From the NCBI GenBank assembly GCA_900299145.1, contig OMIN01000148.1, forward strand, positions 1 through 64,000: a stretch of DNA of 64,000 bases, in the 5' to 3' direction. Positions within the stretch are counted from its first letter, which is position 1; each line of letters begins with the position of its first letter. Below are positions 33,121 through 41,019 of the stretch, piece after piece. Origin of the DNA: Betaproteobacteria bacterium. GTDB taxonomy: Bacteria > Pseudomonadota > Gammaproteobacteria > Burkholderiales > SG8-41. The position numbers and the translations under genes are program-made. The notes under the pieces were generated by a model. That model did no database searches and was not told where the DNA came from. It worked only from the letters and a program-made list of their open reading frames with translations.

Positions 33121-33212
33121 GCGTCACCGGGTTTGGCGCCGGTGACGCAAACGGCGTGGTTGCTATTGGAAAGCATTGGTAACCACTGGCTACCAGTGGC
33201 AACCAGTGGTAG
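33121..33212. repeat. Perfect hairpin and ACCAGTGG short repeats
   Basis: 33121-33148 forms a 10-bp perfect stem, GCGTCACCGG with CCGGTGACGC, around an 8-base loop. 33179-33212 holds three near-copies of the 10-mer ACCAGTGGYA, one of them as ACCACTGGCT. Both lie downstream of rubredoxin on the minus strand. No T-run is present, so the hairpin may be a processing or partial termination site. Confidence 0.6.
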
Positions 33213-33215
33213 CCG

Positions 33216-33386
33216 CTAGGCCGCCAGCAACACCATCTCGAAGTCTTCCTTCGCGATGCCGCACTCCGGGCAGGCCCAGGCAACCGGCACATCCTCCCAG
33301 CGCGTGCCGGCGGGAATGCCGTGCTTCGGGTCGCCCTTGGCTTCGTCATAGATATAACCGCATACAATGCATTGCCATTGTTTCAT
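33216..33386 (-). CDS. Rubredoxin
   Basis: A 56-aa protein. The iron-sulfur site is formed by two CxxCG motifs: QCIVCGYIYDEAKG near the start and WACPECGIAKEDFE near the end. PAGTRWEDVP between them is typical of rubredoxins. It carries single electrons and should accept them from the reductase at 31040-32200 and pass them to the rubrerythrin at 33441-33920. GGAGAA precedes the ATG at 33386. The protein is short but complete. Confidence 0.97.
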   Translation of the reverse strand: MKQWQCIVCGYIYDEAKGDPKHGIPAGTRWEDVPVAWACPECGIAKEDFEMVLLAA

Positions 33387-33440
33387 GATGTTCTCCTGTT
33401 TGTGGTGTGAGTTGGGATTGACGGGATTGCTACGGTTGCG

Positions 33441-33920
33441 TTATGCCGCGATTTTCGCGAGCGTGGCCTTGTAGTGATTCGCGTGACGCTCTTCCACTTT
33501 GGCCAACGCGGCGAAACGCTTGGCGGCTTTGACCAACGTTTGCCGGAAGCGCTCGGCGTGTTCCTTCGACTCCGCAATCTGCTCATTCATTTCGGCCACT
33601 GCGGCGGCGTTGCCTTCCTGTTCGGCGAGGTGCCGGAACTTGGGATACATCTCGGTGTATTCGTAGGTCTCGCCATCGATGGCCATTTGCAGCGCCTTGG
33701 CCGGCGTGAGTGCGGCAGGCGGGTAGAGCAAGTCGAGGTGGCCGAAGGCATGCTGCACTTCCTGATCGGCAGTTTCCTCGAAAACTTTCGCGATGGCTTC
33801 GTCACCCGCGGCACGCGCAATTTTGGCGAAATAACGATACTTGATGTGTGCCATCGACTCGCCAGCGAAGGCGGCTTCGATGTTCTTGATGGTGATGCTC
33901 TCGTCGGAATGGGGTTTCAT
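33441..33920 (-). CDS. Rubrerythrin (diiron domain only)
   Basis: A 159-aa ferritin-like diiron protein that reduces hydrogen peroxide in the cytoplasm. Iron ligands are visible in the four helices: FAGESMAHIKYRYFA, VFEETADQEVQHAFGHLD, YEYTEMYPKF and QIAESKEHAERF. The usual C-terminal rubredoxin domain is absent; instead a stand-alone rubredoxin gene starts 54 bp downstream. AAGGAGA precedes the ATG. A candidate OxyR site lies about 110-150 bp upstream. Confidence 0.94.
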   Translation of the reverse strand: MKPHSDESITIKNIEAAFAGESMAHIKYRYFAKIARAAGDEAIAKVFEETADQEVQHAFGHLDLLYPPAALTPAKALQMAIDGETYEYTEMYPKFRHLAEQEGNAAAVAEMNEQIAESKEHAERFRQTLVKAAKRFAALAKVEERHANHYKATLAKIAA

Positions 33921-34031
33921 TGGCGTCTCCTTGATGTGCGTTGTGAGTTAAGAATCGCGTGAGGTTCACGCTTGGGACGAATTGTGCTGATGGCTGAATC
34001 ATTAATCCAATTGATTGTTGTGATCTTGTTT

Positions 34032-34068
34032 ATAGCTAATGGCTATTGAAATCGCCTATCCAGACTAT
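34032..34068. promoter_or_regulatory. Candidate OxyR binding site
   Basis: The spacing ATAG-N7-CTAT-N7-GCCT-N7-CTAT matches three of the four tetramers of the classic OxyR recognition pattern (ATAG-N7-CTAT-N7-ATAG-N7-CTAT), at exact spacing. It lies 112 bp upstream of the rubrerythrin start, and oxyR is 1 kb away. Control of the rubrerythrin-rubredoxin genes by OxyR is inferred. Confidence 0.6.
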
Positions 34069-34072
34069 TTTG

Positions 34073-34092
34073 TAAGCATCTGATTTAAAACA
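34073..34092 (-). repeat. AT-rich interspersed repeat, copy 9
   Basis: On the minus strand: TGTTTTAAATCAGATGCTTA, a diverged copy best recognised by its CAGATGCTTACAA end. It lies 4 bp from the OxyR-box candidate. Confidence 0.5.
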
Positions 34093-34258
34093 ATATTTTA
34101 GCGATGCCATTTGCCTGTGATTGTGCTGCTGATGGTGACCGGTGAAATCTTGCGGGCATCGTCCCGGCAACCCGCAGGTGGCGCGCCGCTGTAACACCGC
34201 TTACACTCCGATTCTCAACGCGACCTTCCACTGTCATCAAATCCCAGGAGCAAGCAAC

Positions 34259-35059
34259 GTGGCAGCCCCCATTACATTGCCTAATCCCGTTAAAGAGTGT
34301 TTCAAAGCTGGCAGACCCGCGCTCGGCATGCTGACCCGGCTGGGGCGTTCGGGTGAGATTGCCCGGCTGGCCAAGGCCACGGGTCATGATTTCGTTTTCG
34401 TCGATGCTCAACACGCGCTCTATAACCCGGAAACCATCGGCCACATCGCGCAGGCGGCGCTGGGCTGCGGCATTGCGCCACTTGCCCGAGTGCGCAGTTG
34501 CGACGATCAGCAAACGGCGGTGCTGCTCGACAACGGCATCATGGGTATTGTTTTTCCCGACGTGAACACGGCAGCCGAGGCGAAACGTGCGGTGGATCGC
34601 GCGAAGTATTCGCCGCTGGGCCGGCGTTCGGTGGCGGGCGGCTTTTCGGTGTTCGACTACCGTGCGTTATCGACGGGTGAAGCGGTCAAGGCGCTCGACG
34701 AAAACACGCTGGTGGTGTGCATGATTGAGACGCCGGAGGCGCTGGCCAATGTCGATGCGATTGCCGCCGTGCCGGGCGTCGATGTGGTGCACGTGGGTTC
34801 GAACGATTTGTTGACTGCCATGGGTATCCCCGGCGCCTACGGCACGCCGGAACACCTCGCCGCTCTCGACAAAGTGTTTGCCGCCTGCAACAAACACGGA
34901 AAGGTTGCGGGTGTGGGCGGCGACCGGAATGTCGCGCGGCAAGTGGAGTTCATTCGCAAGGGCGCGCGGTTCCTTACCACCAATAGCGACATCGCGTTTA
35001 TTCTTGCCGAAGGTTCGCGCGTGACCGGCGAACTGCGCAAGGCGCTCGGGGACGCCTGA
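34259..35059 (+). CDS. HpcH/HpaI-family aldolase (second copy)
   Basis: A 266-aa 2-oxoacid aldolase-type enzyme. It has DFVFVDAQHALYNPETIGH near residue 45, GIMGIVFPDVNTAAEAKRAV, VVCMIETPEALANVDAIAAV with the metal Glu, and VVHVGSNDLLTAMGIPG with the metal Asp. The start is set at GTG 34259 because AGGAG lies nine bases upstream and MAAPITLPNPVKECF begins the family match; the frame is open from 34142. It is divergent from rubrerythrin and convergent with oxyR (3-bp gap). Confidence 0.88.
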   Translation: MAAPITLPNPVKECFKAGRPALGMLTRLGRSGEIARLAKATGHDFVFVDAQHALYNPETIGHIAQAALGCGIAPLARVRSCDDQQTAVLLDNGIMGIVFPDVNTAAEAKRAVDRAKYSPLGRRSVAGGFSVFDYRALSTGEAVKALDENTLVVCMIETPEALANVDAIAAVPGVDVVHVGSNDLLTAMGIPGAYGTPEHLAALDKVFAACNKHGKVAGVGGDRNVARQVEFIRKGARFLTTNSDIAFILAEGSRVTGELRKALGDA

Positions 35060-35062
35060 CTT

Positions 35063-36004
35063 TCAGTGCTCTACCGGTTTCGCTGAAGGCAGCAGCGTAA
35101 CTCCCGGCAGCTTGCAAGCGAGCAATGCTTCGCGCACCGCTTGCACGGCTTTGACCCGCGGAAAACTCTTGCGCCACGCCAGCACGACGCGGCGAGAGGG
35201 CTCCGGGTTGGCGAAGTTTTTCATCGCGGTGAGCTTGTTGTCTGCCGTGCGCGACTCGGCGGCCGTGGAAGGCAGCACGGTAATGCCCACACCCGAAGCA
35301 ACCATCTGGCGTATGGTTTCCAGCGAACTGCCTTCAAGGCTTTGCTGCAGGCCGGCATTGACCGCACGTTTGGCGCCAGCACAGGTTTGCAGCACCTGAT
35401 CGCGGAAGCAGTTGCCGCTGGAGAGCAGCAAAAGCGTTTCGCTGCAGAGTTCGGCGGCGGCGATGCGCGGTTTTTTCGACCAGTCATGCGCCACGGGCAT
35501 GACCACGCGAAAAGGCTCGTCGTAAACCGCCTGCGTGACCACGCCCGGCTCGCCGAACGGCTCTGATAGCAGAATGACATCGATGTCGCCATTTTTCAGC
35601 ATTTCGCCGAGGCGCGCGGTGTAGTTCTCCTGAATCAGCAGTGGCATCTTCGGCGCACGCTTCATGATGAGCGGAATCAATTGTGGCGTGACATAGGGCC
35701 CGATGGTGTAGATCGCGCCAAAGCGCAACGGGCCAATGAGGTCATCCTTGCCTTCGGAGGCGATGTGCTTGATGGCGGCAGCTTCTTCGAGGACGCGCTG
35801 AGCCTGTTCTATGACGCGCACGCCTACGGTGGTGACACGGATTTCGTTGATCCCGCGCTCAAAAAGCGCCACGCCCAGCTCTTCTTCGAGCTTCTTGATG
35901 GCGACGGAAAGGGTCGGTTGGCTGACAAAGCATTTTTCCGCCGCACGGCCAAAATGTTTTTCGCGGGCGACGGCGACGATATAGCGCAGTTCGGTGAGTG
36001 TCAT
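35063..36004 (-). CDS. oxyR: OxyR, hydrogen peroxide-sensing LysR-type activator
   Basis: A 313-aa cytoplasmic regulator. The winged helix-turn-helix covers about residues 1-60 (LRYIVAVAREKHFGRAAEKCFVSQPTLSVAIKKLEEELG). The redox pair is C199 and C208 in SSGNCFRDQVLQTC, at the same numbers as in E. coli OxyR; peroxide forms the C199-C208 disulfide that switches on target genes. The ending is normal. The likely local target is the rubrerythrin-rubredoxin group. It starts 16 bp after the sulfatase stop on the same strand. Confidence 0.95.
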   Translation of the reverse strand: MTLTELRYIVAVAREKHFGRAAEKCFVSQPTLSVAIKKLEEELGVALFERGINEIRVTTVGVRVIEQAQRVLEEAAAIKHIASEGKDDLIGPLRFGAIYTIGPYVTPQLIPLIMKRAPKMPLLIQENYTARLGEMLKNGDIDVILLSEPFGEPGVVTQAVYDEPFRVVMPVAHDWSKKPRIAAAELCSETLLLLSSGNCFRDQVLQTCAGAKRAVNAGLQQSLEGSSLETIRQMVASGVGITVLPSTAAESRTADNKLTAMKNFANPEPSRRVVLAWRKSFPRVKAVQAVREALLACKLPGVTLLPSAKPVEH

Positions 36005-36020
36005 CAGTGAGTCGTTGCTA

Positions 36021-37502
36021 TCAGTTTGTCTGAGGAATCGCCCAGGCGTCTTCCTTGCTCACACCGGGTGGCGGTGTGAACAGAATTTGTGAGCTGCCTG
36101 CCACTGCGTCGCGCCCGCCCCAGTGCTCGACCCAGCGCCGTTGATCGGCTTTCGCGCGCGCGTCGGTGGCGTCGGGGTCGCAGATGGCGCGCAGTTTCAG
36201 TTCCAGCGCTCTCACGGCGCCGGGTTGTGTCACGGCAATGTCTTCAAGCTCGTCCGGGTCGCGCGCCAGATCGAACAGTTGTGGCGGCATGCCCACGTGA
36301 TAGATCAGTTTCATGTTGTCTTCGCGCAGCACGTAGGCGGCCGCTTTGGAGGCTTGCGCATGGTACTCGGCAAAACCCGTACGGGGCTGATCTGCGCCCG
36401 TGACCGCCGGCCACAGCGACACGCCCTTGAGCGATGCGTCTTCCGGTGCGAGTGCCGCCCCCGCGCCCTCTACCAGCGTTGGGAACAGATCCACGTGCGA
36501 CACGATTTGCCGTGAAACCTTGCCGCGTGACACGCCGGGCCCGGACAGCAGCAGGGGCACGCCGACACCGCCTTCGTAAAGATTTTTCTTGCCGAAAATA
36601 CCTTGCCAGCCGAACAGTTCGCCGTGGTCGCTGGTGTAGGCAATGCGCGTGTTGCCGAGCAGGCCCAGCGACTCGGCGGCCCGCAACACTTCGCCCACCT
36701 GCTCATCCATGTGCGTGATGAGGCCGAAGTAGCCCGCCGCGATCCGCCGCAATGCGGCTTCGTCCGTCATGTCGAGGATGCCATCCATTCGGCGCAAGTA
36801 TTGCATGGCGGGGTGTTCCGGTCGTTCCTTCGGGCGGAAGCCTTTGGGCAACGGCATGTCTTTTTCCGGATATAAGTCATAGAGCCGCTTGGGCACGGTA
36901 AATGGCGGGTGCGGGCTGATGTACGACACGTAGAGCACCCATGGCTTTGAGTTGCCGCGCCCGTGCCGTTTCAGCCAGCCGATGGATTGGGCGGTAATGC
37001 GCCGGTCGTATTCCTGATAATGCGTCTCGCCTGCGCCGGAGCGTGTCATGTACAGCTTCCAGAAGCTGCCATCGTCCTTCGGCGGCTCCGTGCCGTAACC
37101 GCGCAGCAGGTTTTTCACGGCGCCACGGCCTTCGTGCAGGTGCATGGGCTCGATTTCCCCGGTGAAACCGTTGTCGTCTTTTTCGGAGCGGTAGTGCAGC
37201 TTGCCTACAGCCACTACGGTATGTCCCTGCTCGCGCAATCGGTGGTGCCATGATGGGACGCTGCCGTCATAGGCGATGGCGTTGTCCCAAAAGCCGGTTT
37301 GATGCGGATAGCGCCCGGTGGCGATGGCCGCTCGCGCGGGGCAACACAGGGCGCTGGTGCTATAGGCGTTGGCAAAGCGTACGCCCGACTCTGCAATGCG
37401 ATCAATGTTCGGCGTCTTGACATAAGTATGGCCGTAACAGCCGGCGACCGCACGGTTGTGGTTGTCGCTTTGGAAGAAAATCAGATTCGCAGGTTGGGTC
37501 AT
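36021..37502 (-). CDS. Type I sulfatase (arylsulfatase/phosphonate monoester hydrolase-like)
   Basis: A 493-aa hydrolase of sulfate or phosphonate esters. The formylglycine motif C-x-P-x-R is C53-C-P-A-R57 in ALCCPARAAIATGRY. The N-terminal metal site is NLIFFQSDNHN, and the second is TSDHGELFGWQG. No signal peptide is seen, so it should act in the cytoplasm on imported substrate. The motif needs a maturing enzyme that is not encoded in the window. It is followed by oxyR and preceded 6 bp upstream by a Bug gene on the same strand. Confidence 0.9.
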   Translation of the reverse strand: MTQPANLIFFQSDNHNRAVAGCYGHTYVKTPNIDRIAESGVRFANAYSTSALCCPARAAIATGRYPHQTGFWDNAIAYDGSVPSWHHRLREQGHTVVAVGKLHYRSEKDDNGFTGEIEPMHLHEGRGAVKNLLRGYGTEPPKDDGSFWKLYMTRSGAGETHYQEYDRRITAQSIGWLKRHGRGNSKPWVLYVSYISPHPPFTVPKRLYDLYPEKDMPLPKGFRPKERPEHPAMQYLRRMDGILDMTDEAALRRIAAGYFGLITHMDEQVGEVLRAAESLGLLGNTRIAYTSDHGELFGWQGIFGKKNLYEGGVGVPLLLSGPGVSRGKVSRQIVSHVDLFPTLVEGAGAALAPEDASLKGVSLWPAVTGADQPRTGFAEYHAQASKAAAYVLREDNMKLIYHVGMPPQLFDLARDPDELEDIAVTQPGAVRALELKLRAICDPDATDARAKADQRRWVEHWGGRDAVAGSSQILFTPPPGVSKEDAWAIPQTN

Positions 37503-37508
37503 GGCGCT

Positions 37509-38480
37509 TTACTCCAGAACGATATTGGCGCGTTTGCCGATGTTGGCGATACGCTTGCGCTCGGCTTTCATGAAAGCGGAAAATTCCGCGGGCGACTCCG
37601 GCTGCGCGGTGGCGCCCTGTTTGACAAGGAAGCCCGACACTTCAGGGGATTTCAGCGCTGCCATAATTTCACGGTGCAGGTGTGCGCTGATGGAAGGCGG
37701 CACGCCCGCAGGCAGTACCAGTCCCCACCACTGCGTGATTTCGTAGCCCGGCACGGTGTCGGCAAACACCGGCAAGTCAGGGATCAGCGGGTCGCGCTTC
37801 GCGCCCGTGGTGGCGAGCAGCCGGATACGCCCGCCCCGCGCGTGCGGCATGGCAACCAGCGGCGAGGTGATGAGGAACTGCAACTGCCCGGCCATGACAT
37901 CGGAGAGCGCCTGTGCCGAACCCTTGTAGGGCACATGGATCGTATTCACGCCCGCCAGCACATTGAACATCGCACCGGCAAGGTGTGCGGGTGATCCATT
38001 GCCTGCCGAGCCGAAATTAAGCGTACCGGGGCGTGCCTTGGCCAGCTTTACGAAATCGGCGGCGTTGTCCACTTTTAACTGTGCGCCCACAGTGAGGACA
38101 TTGGCCACCGAGGCCATGCGCGACAGCGGTGTGAAATCGCGGTCGGGGTCGTAGTGCAGCCTGGGTTTCAGCGCGGGCAGGCCGGAGAGCAGTGAGGAGG
38201 TGGCCGCGAGCAGCGTGTAGCCATCCGGCGCCGCAGTCCGGGCAATATCGAGCCCGATCATGCCGGTGGCGCCCGCGCGCGCATCGATAACGAACGACTG
38301 TCCCATCTGCTGGGTGAGCTTGTTCCCGACGACGCGCGATACCACTTCCTGGGAACTGCCAGCCGCACCGGGAACAACGATGCGCACGGGTCGGGCAGGG
38401 TAGGCGACGCTCTGAGCAAACGCCGTAACGCAGACCAGCGTGCCGGCAGCAGCCGAAAGCAAAGACAACAGCCTAAGCAT
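37509..38480 (-). CDS. Bug-family substrate-binding protein (TctC-like)
   Basis: A 323-aa periplasmic receptor from the ATG at 38480; a longer frame from 38501 is possible. The signal MLRLLSLLSAAAGTLVCVTAFAQ is followed by YPARPVRIVVPGAAGSSQEVVSRV. RTAAPDGYTLLAATS and NFGSAGNGSPAHLAGAMF mark the pocket. The gene is 6 bp from the sulfatase and overlaps the 5-formyl-THF cyclo-ligase stop, so it may deliver a sulfate ester to the sulfatase, by context only. Confidence 0.92.
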   Translation of the reverse strand: MLRLLSLLSAAAGTLVCVTAFAQSVAYPARPVRIVVPGAAGSSQEVVSRVVGNKLTQQMGQSFVIDARAGATGMIGLDIARTAAPDGYTLLAATSSLLSGLPALKPRLHYDPDRDFTPLSRMASVANVLTVGAQLKVDNAADFVKLAKARPGTLNFGSAGNGSPAHLAGAMFNVLAGVNTIHVPYKGSAQALSDVMAGQLQFLITSPLVAMPHARGGRIRLLATTGAKRDPLIPDLPVFADTVPGYEITQWWGLVLPAGVPPSISAHLHREIMAALKSPEVSGFLVKQGATAQPESPAEFSAFMKAERKRIANIGKRANIVLE

Positions 38481-39147
38481 GAGTGGACCAACCCCTTTCA
38501 CAAATGATGCCCGCCAAGTGTGCCGTGCATTCCGCAGCGTTCGCCAACGGACACAGTTTACCGTCGGTCACGGCATGAATGCCGGCTTCCGTGATCACGA
38601 AATCCATTGGAATGTCGAAGGGCTGCGGATGGATGGTGGACATGCGCGACAGCTCAAACGCCAGGCCGATTTTCAGCGGCTGCGGCGCCATTGCCGCCAG
38701 CGTTCGATCGAAGTAACCGCCGCCGTAGCCGAGGCGAAACCCGGCTGAATCAAAGCCCACGGGGGGCATCAGTAAGGCCTGCGGCTGTACCACTTCCGTG
38801 CCGTCAGGCATCGGCAAATCAAACACACCACGCGTCATGGCCACGCCGGGCCACCATTGCCGAAAGGTGAGTGGTACGCCCTTGCCCGTTACCACCGGCA
38901 GCGCCGCGCGTGCGCCGGACTTGCGAAAATGAAGCATGGCATGGCGCGGATCGAACTCGCGTTGAAACGGCCAATAAAGGCCAACCGTCATGGTGCAAAG
39001 TTGCGCAAAGCCCTGAATCAGGCTGGCGGTGATTGCAGAGCTCCACCGGGCATGATCGCCGTCGCTGATGGCGAGGCGCGCGGTTAGCAGGCGGGCGCGT
39101 TCCTGCTTGCGCCACGTCTTCCAGTCTTCAGGGCTGCCGGCTGGCAC
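38473..39147 (-). CDS. 5-formyltetrahydrofolate cyclo-ligase
   Basis: A 224-aa cytoplasmic enzyme that converts 5-formyl-THF to 5,10-methenyl-THF with ATP. The N-terminal RKQERARLLTARLAI supplies the basic ATP-binding part. The nucleotide/metal loop is FDSAGFRLGYGGGYFDRTLA. LPVVTGKGVPLTFRQW and the C-terminal FVITEAGIHAV fit the family. It lies between two sulfatase/Bug genes on the same strand with almost no spacing (9 bp from the second sulfatase), although folate metabolism has no clear link to them. Confidence 0.93.
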   Translation of the reverse strand: MPAGSPEDWKTWRKQERARLLTARLAISDGDHARWSSAITASLIQGFAQLCTMTVGLYWPFQREFDPRHAMLHFRKSGARAALPVVTGKGVPLTFRQWWPGVAMTRGVFDLPMPDGTEVVQPQALLMPPVGFDSAGFRLGYGGGYFDRTLAAMAPQPLKIGLAFELSRMSTIHPQPFDIPMDFVITEAGIHAVTDGKLCPLANAAECTAHLAGIICERGWSTHA

Positions 39148-39156
39148 GGGGGTAGA

Positions 39157-40635
39157 TCAGTGATACGCCGCCTTCACCCCCGGCGGCGGCGAATATCTGA
39201 ACGTGCCTTTGCCAAGAATGGCGTCCTTGCCACCATTACGCGCGATGGCTTCGGCCTGGTCGGCGCGTGCATTGCGGTCGGCGGTATCCGGGTTTACCAC
39301 GGTGCGCAGCGCTTTTTCGCACTCCGCGACCACGCTCGCGTATTGCGCATCGCGGCCGAGGTCTTTGCGCTCGAAGGGGTCGGCTTTCAAATCAAACAGC
39401 ATCGGTGGAAGGCCGGCGTAGTGCACGTATTTGTAGCGGTTGTTTTCACCGCAGCGGATCATCGACGTGCCGGTGACGGATGCCGCGGCGTGATACTCCG
39501 AAAGCACGATGCGTTTCGGCGTAGAGCCATTGGCGATGTCAATTAGCGAGGCGCCCGGCAGCGTGGCATCCGCCGGAGCAAATTGCGCGCCGACGCTTTG
39601 TACATACGTGGGGAAGGCATCGGCCAGCGTCACCGGCGTGTCACACACGTGCCCCGCCGGAATGTCCGGGCCGGCGGCGATCATCGGGATGCCCGCGGAT
39701 TCCTCATACATTGTCGATTTTCCCCACATGCCTCGCGTGCCGAGATTGTCGCCGTGGTCGGAGGTGTAGACGATGCGCGTGTTGTTGAGCTCACCGAGTT
39801 CTTCGAGTGCGAGCAGTATCTTGCCAACGTTGTCATCCATGAATGACGTAAGACCAAAGTACGCGGCAATCGCACGCCGCACCATTGGCTCATCGAACGG
39901 CTCGTCAAAGCACATGCTCTTGCGCATGGCGTCGGTGAACGGGTGGCGCGGGCGCTGGTCATGAGCGTACATGTCGGGGAAAGGCACCTGGTCTACTGGA
40001 TACAGGTCGTAGAACGCCTGTGGCGCGATCAGCGGAAAGTGCGGAGCAACGAAGCCCACGTACATGGCCCAAGGTTTATTGGGGTGCTTACTCTTGTGCT
40101 TCGGCGCTTCGTTCTTCAACCAGTTCACTGTTGCATCGACAATGCTGCGGTCGTAACGCGTGTAATCCGATTCCCCCGGCCCCGCCTCCGGCCCCAGATT
40201 GGCCGCTCCCTTGCGTCGCGGCAGTTCGTCACGAATCAACCCCAGCAAATCGCCCACGCCGTTGACGATGTGCATCGGCAGAATTTCTTCATTAAAGCCG
40301 TTGCGTCTGGCGTCGTCGCCGCTGGCGTAATGCAGCTTGCCGATGGACACCGCATGATGCCCCTGTTCCATCAGACGGTGGCCCCACGCCGGCAGCTTGC
40401 CGTCGTAGGCAATCGCGTTGTCCCAGCAGCGATGCTCGTGCACATAGCGCCCCGTGGCGAACGACGCACGCGCCGGCACGCAGATCGGGCAGTTGGTGTA
40501 TGCGCTGGTAAAGCGTGTGCCGCGCGCGGCGAGTCTGTCGAGATTCGGCGTGCGGATCATCGCGTGGCCGTAGCAGCCGAGCACCCGTTTGTTGTGCTCA
40601 TCGGAGAGGATGAAAATGGTGTTGGCGGGTTTCAT
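39157..40635 (-). CDS. Type I sulfatase (second copy)
   Basis: A 492-aa paralogue of the sulfatase at 36021, with the same opening (NTIFILSDEHNKRVLGCYGH). The formylglycine motif is C52-V-P-A-R56 in NCPICVPARASFATGRY. The distal metal site is YTSDHGDNLGTRGMWGK. Without a signal peptide it should be cytoplasmic. The ATG at 40635 is 2 bp from an AT-rich repeat copy, and no Shine-Dalgarno is visible. It is the first gene of the sulfatase-cyclo-ligase-Bug-sulfatase-oxyR minus-strand run. Confidence 0.9.
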   Translation of the reverse strand: MKPANTIFILSDEHNKRVLGCYGHAMIRTPNLDRLAARGTRFTSAYTNCPICVPARASFATGRYVHEHRCWDNAIAYDGKLPAWGHRLMEQGHHAVSIGKLHYASGDDARRNGFNEEILPMHIVNGVGDLLGLIRDELPRRKGAANLGPEAGPGESDYTRYDRSIVDATVNWLKNEAPKHKSKHPNKPWAMYVGFVAPHFPLIAPQAFYDLYPVDQVPFPDMYAHDQRPRHPFTDAMRKSMCFDEPFDEPMVRRAIAAYFGLTSFMDDNVGKILLALEELGELNNTRIVYTSDHGDNLGTRGMWGKSTMYEESAGIPMIAAGPDIPAGHVCDTPVTLADAFPTYVQSVGAQFAPADATLPGASLIDIANGSTPKRIVLSEYHAAASVTGTSMIRCGENNRYKYVHYAGLPPMLFDLKADPFERKDLGRDAQYASVVAECEKALRTVVNPDTADRNARADQAEAIARNGGKDAILGKGTFRYSPPPGVKAAYH

Positions 40636-41019
40636 TGTAAGTATTTGATTTTATTTGATTATTTTTTGAGAATTTCTGTCATGCTATCACATGGTGCGGT
40701 GGCGATGGGCATTGCTCGGACGTAGCATGCATAAGGGGGTGCGTTTACACGAGAGTGCATTTCCGCACCTTCGCGACGATGCATATTCCGCATTATGCTC
40801 AGCCGGCTCGTGCAACTTACCAACTCCAACATCGCCAGAGTTTCCACGTATTGTCAGCGGATGCGATACTGCAATACAAACCATAAGCGCAGATTTCGAG
40901 AGCGATGTAAGTGCAGTCATTGCCGACTCGTCTTGCCCCTTGACACCAGCAAGTTAGCGGGTATTGTTTCAGTGCATGCACGCCAAAGGCACTGCGCCAC
41001 TTTCCGGGAGGAACATGCC
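40636..41019. other. Divergent intergenic region, sulfatase / PQQ dehydrogenase
   Basis: A 384-bp gap that holds an AT-rich repeat copy (40638-40657). A frame is open from 40795 into the dehydrogenase, but its residues look non-coding (many Cys, Arg and His, no family match). Nothing else is recognised. Confidence 0.6.
40638..40657 (-). repeat. AT-rich interspersed repeat, copy 10
   Basis: On the minus strand: CAAATAAAATCAAATACTTA, followed by CA and the ATG of the sulfatase, at the place of a ribosome binding site. Confidence 0.7.

Larger units (their letters stand above)
33921..34258. other. Divergent intergenic region, rubrerythrin / aldolase
   Basis: A 338-bp gap between divergent starts. 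It holds the OxyR-box candidate (34032-34068), an AT-rich repeat copy (34073-34092) and the AGGAG of the aldolase gene (34246-34250). No ORF in it looks real. Confidence 0.7.

Noticed and set aside
40795-41019. 75-residue N-terminal extension of the PQQ dehydrogenase
   Set aside because: Composition is non-coding in style, and the GTG at 41020 has a Shine-Dalgarno and gives a lipoprotein signal.
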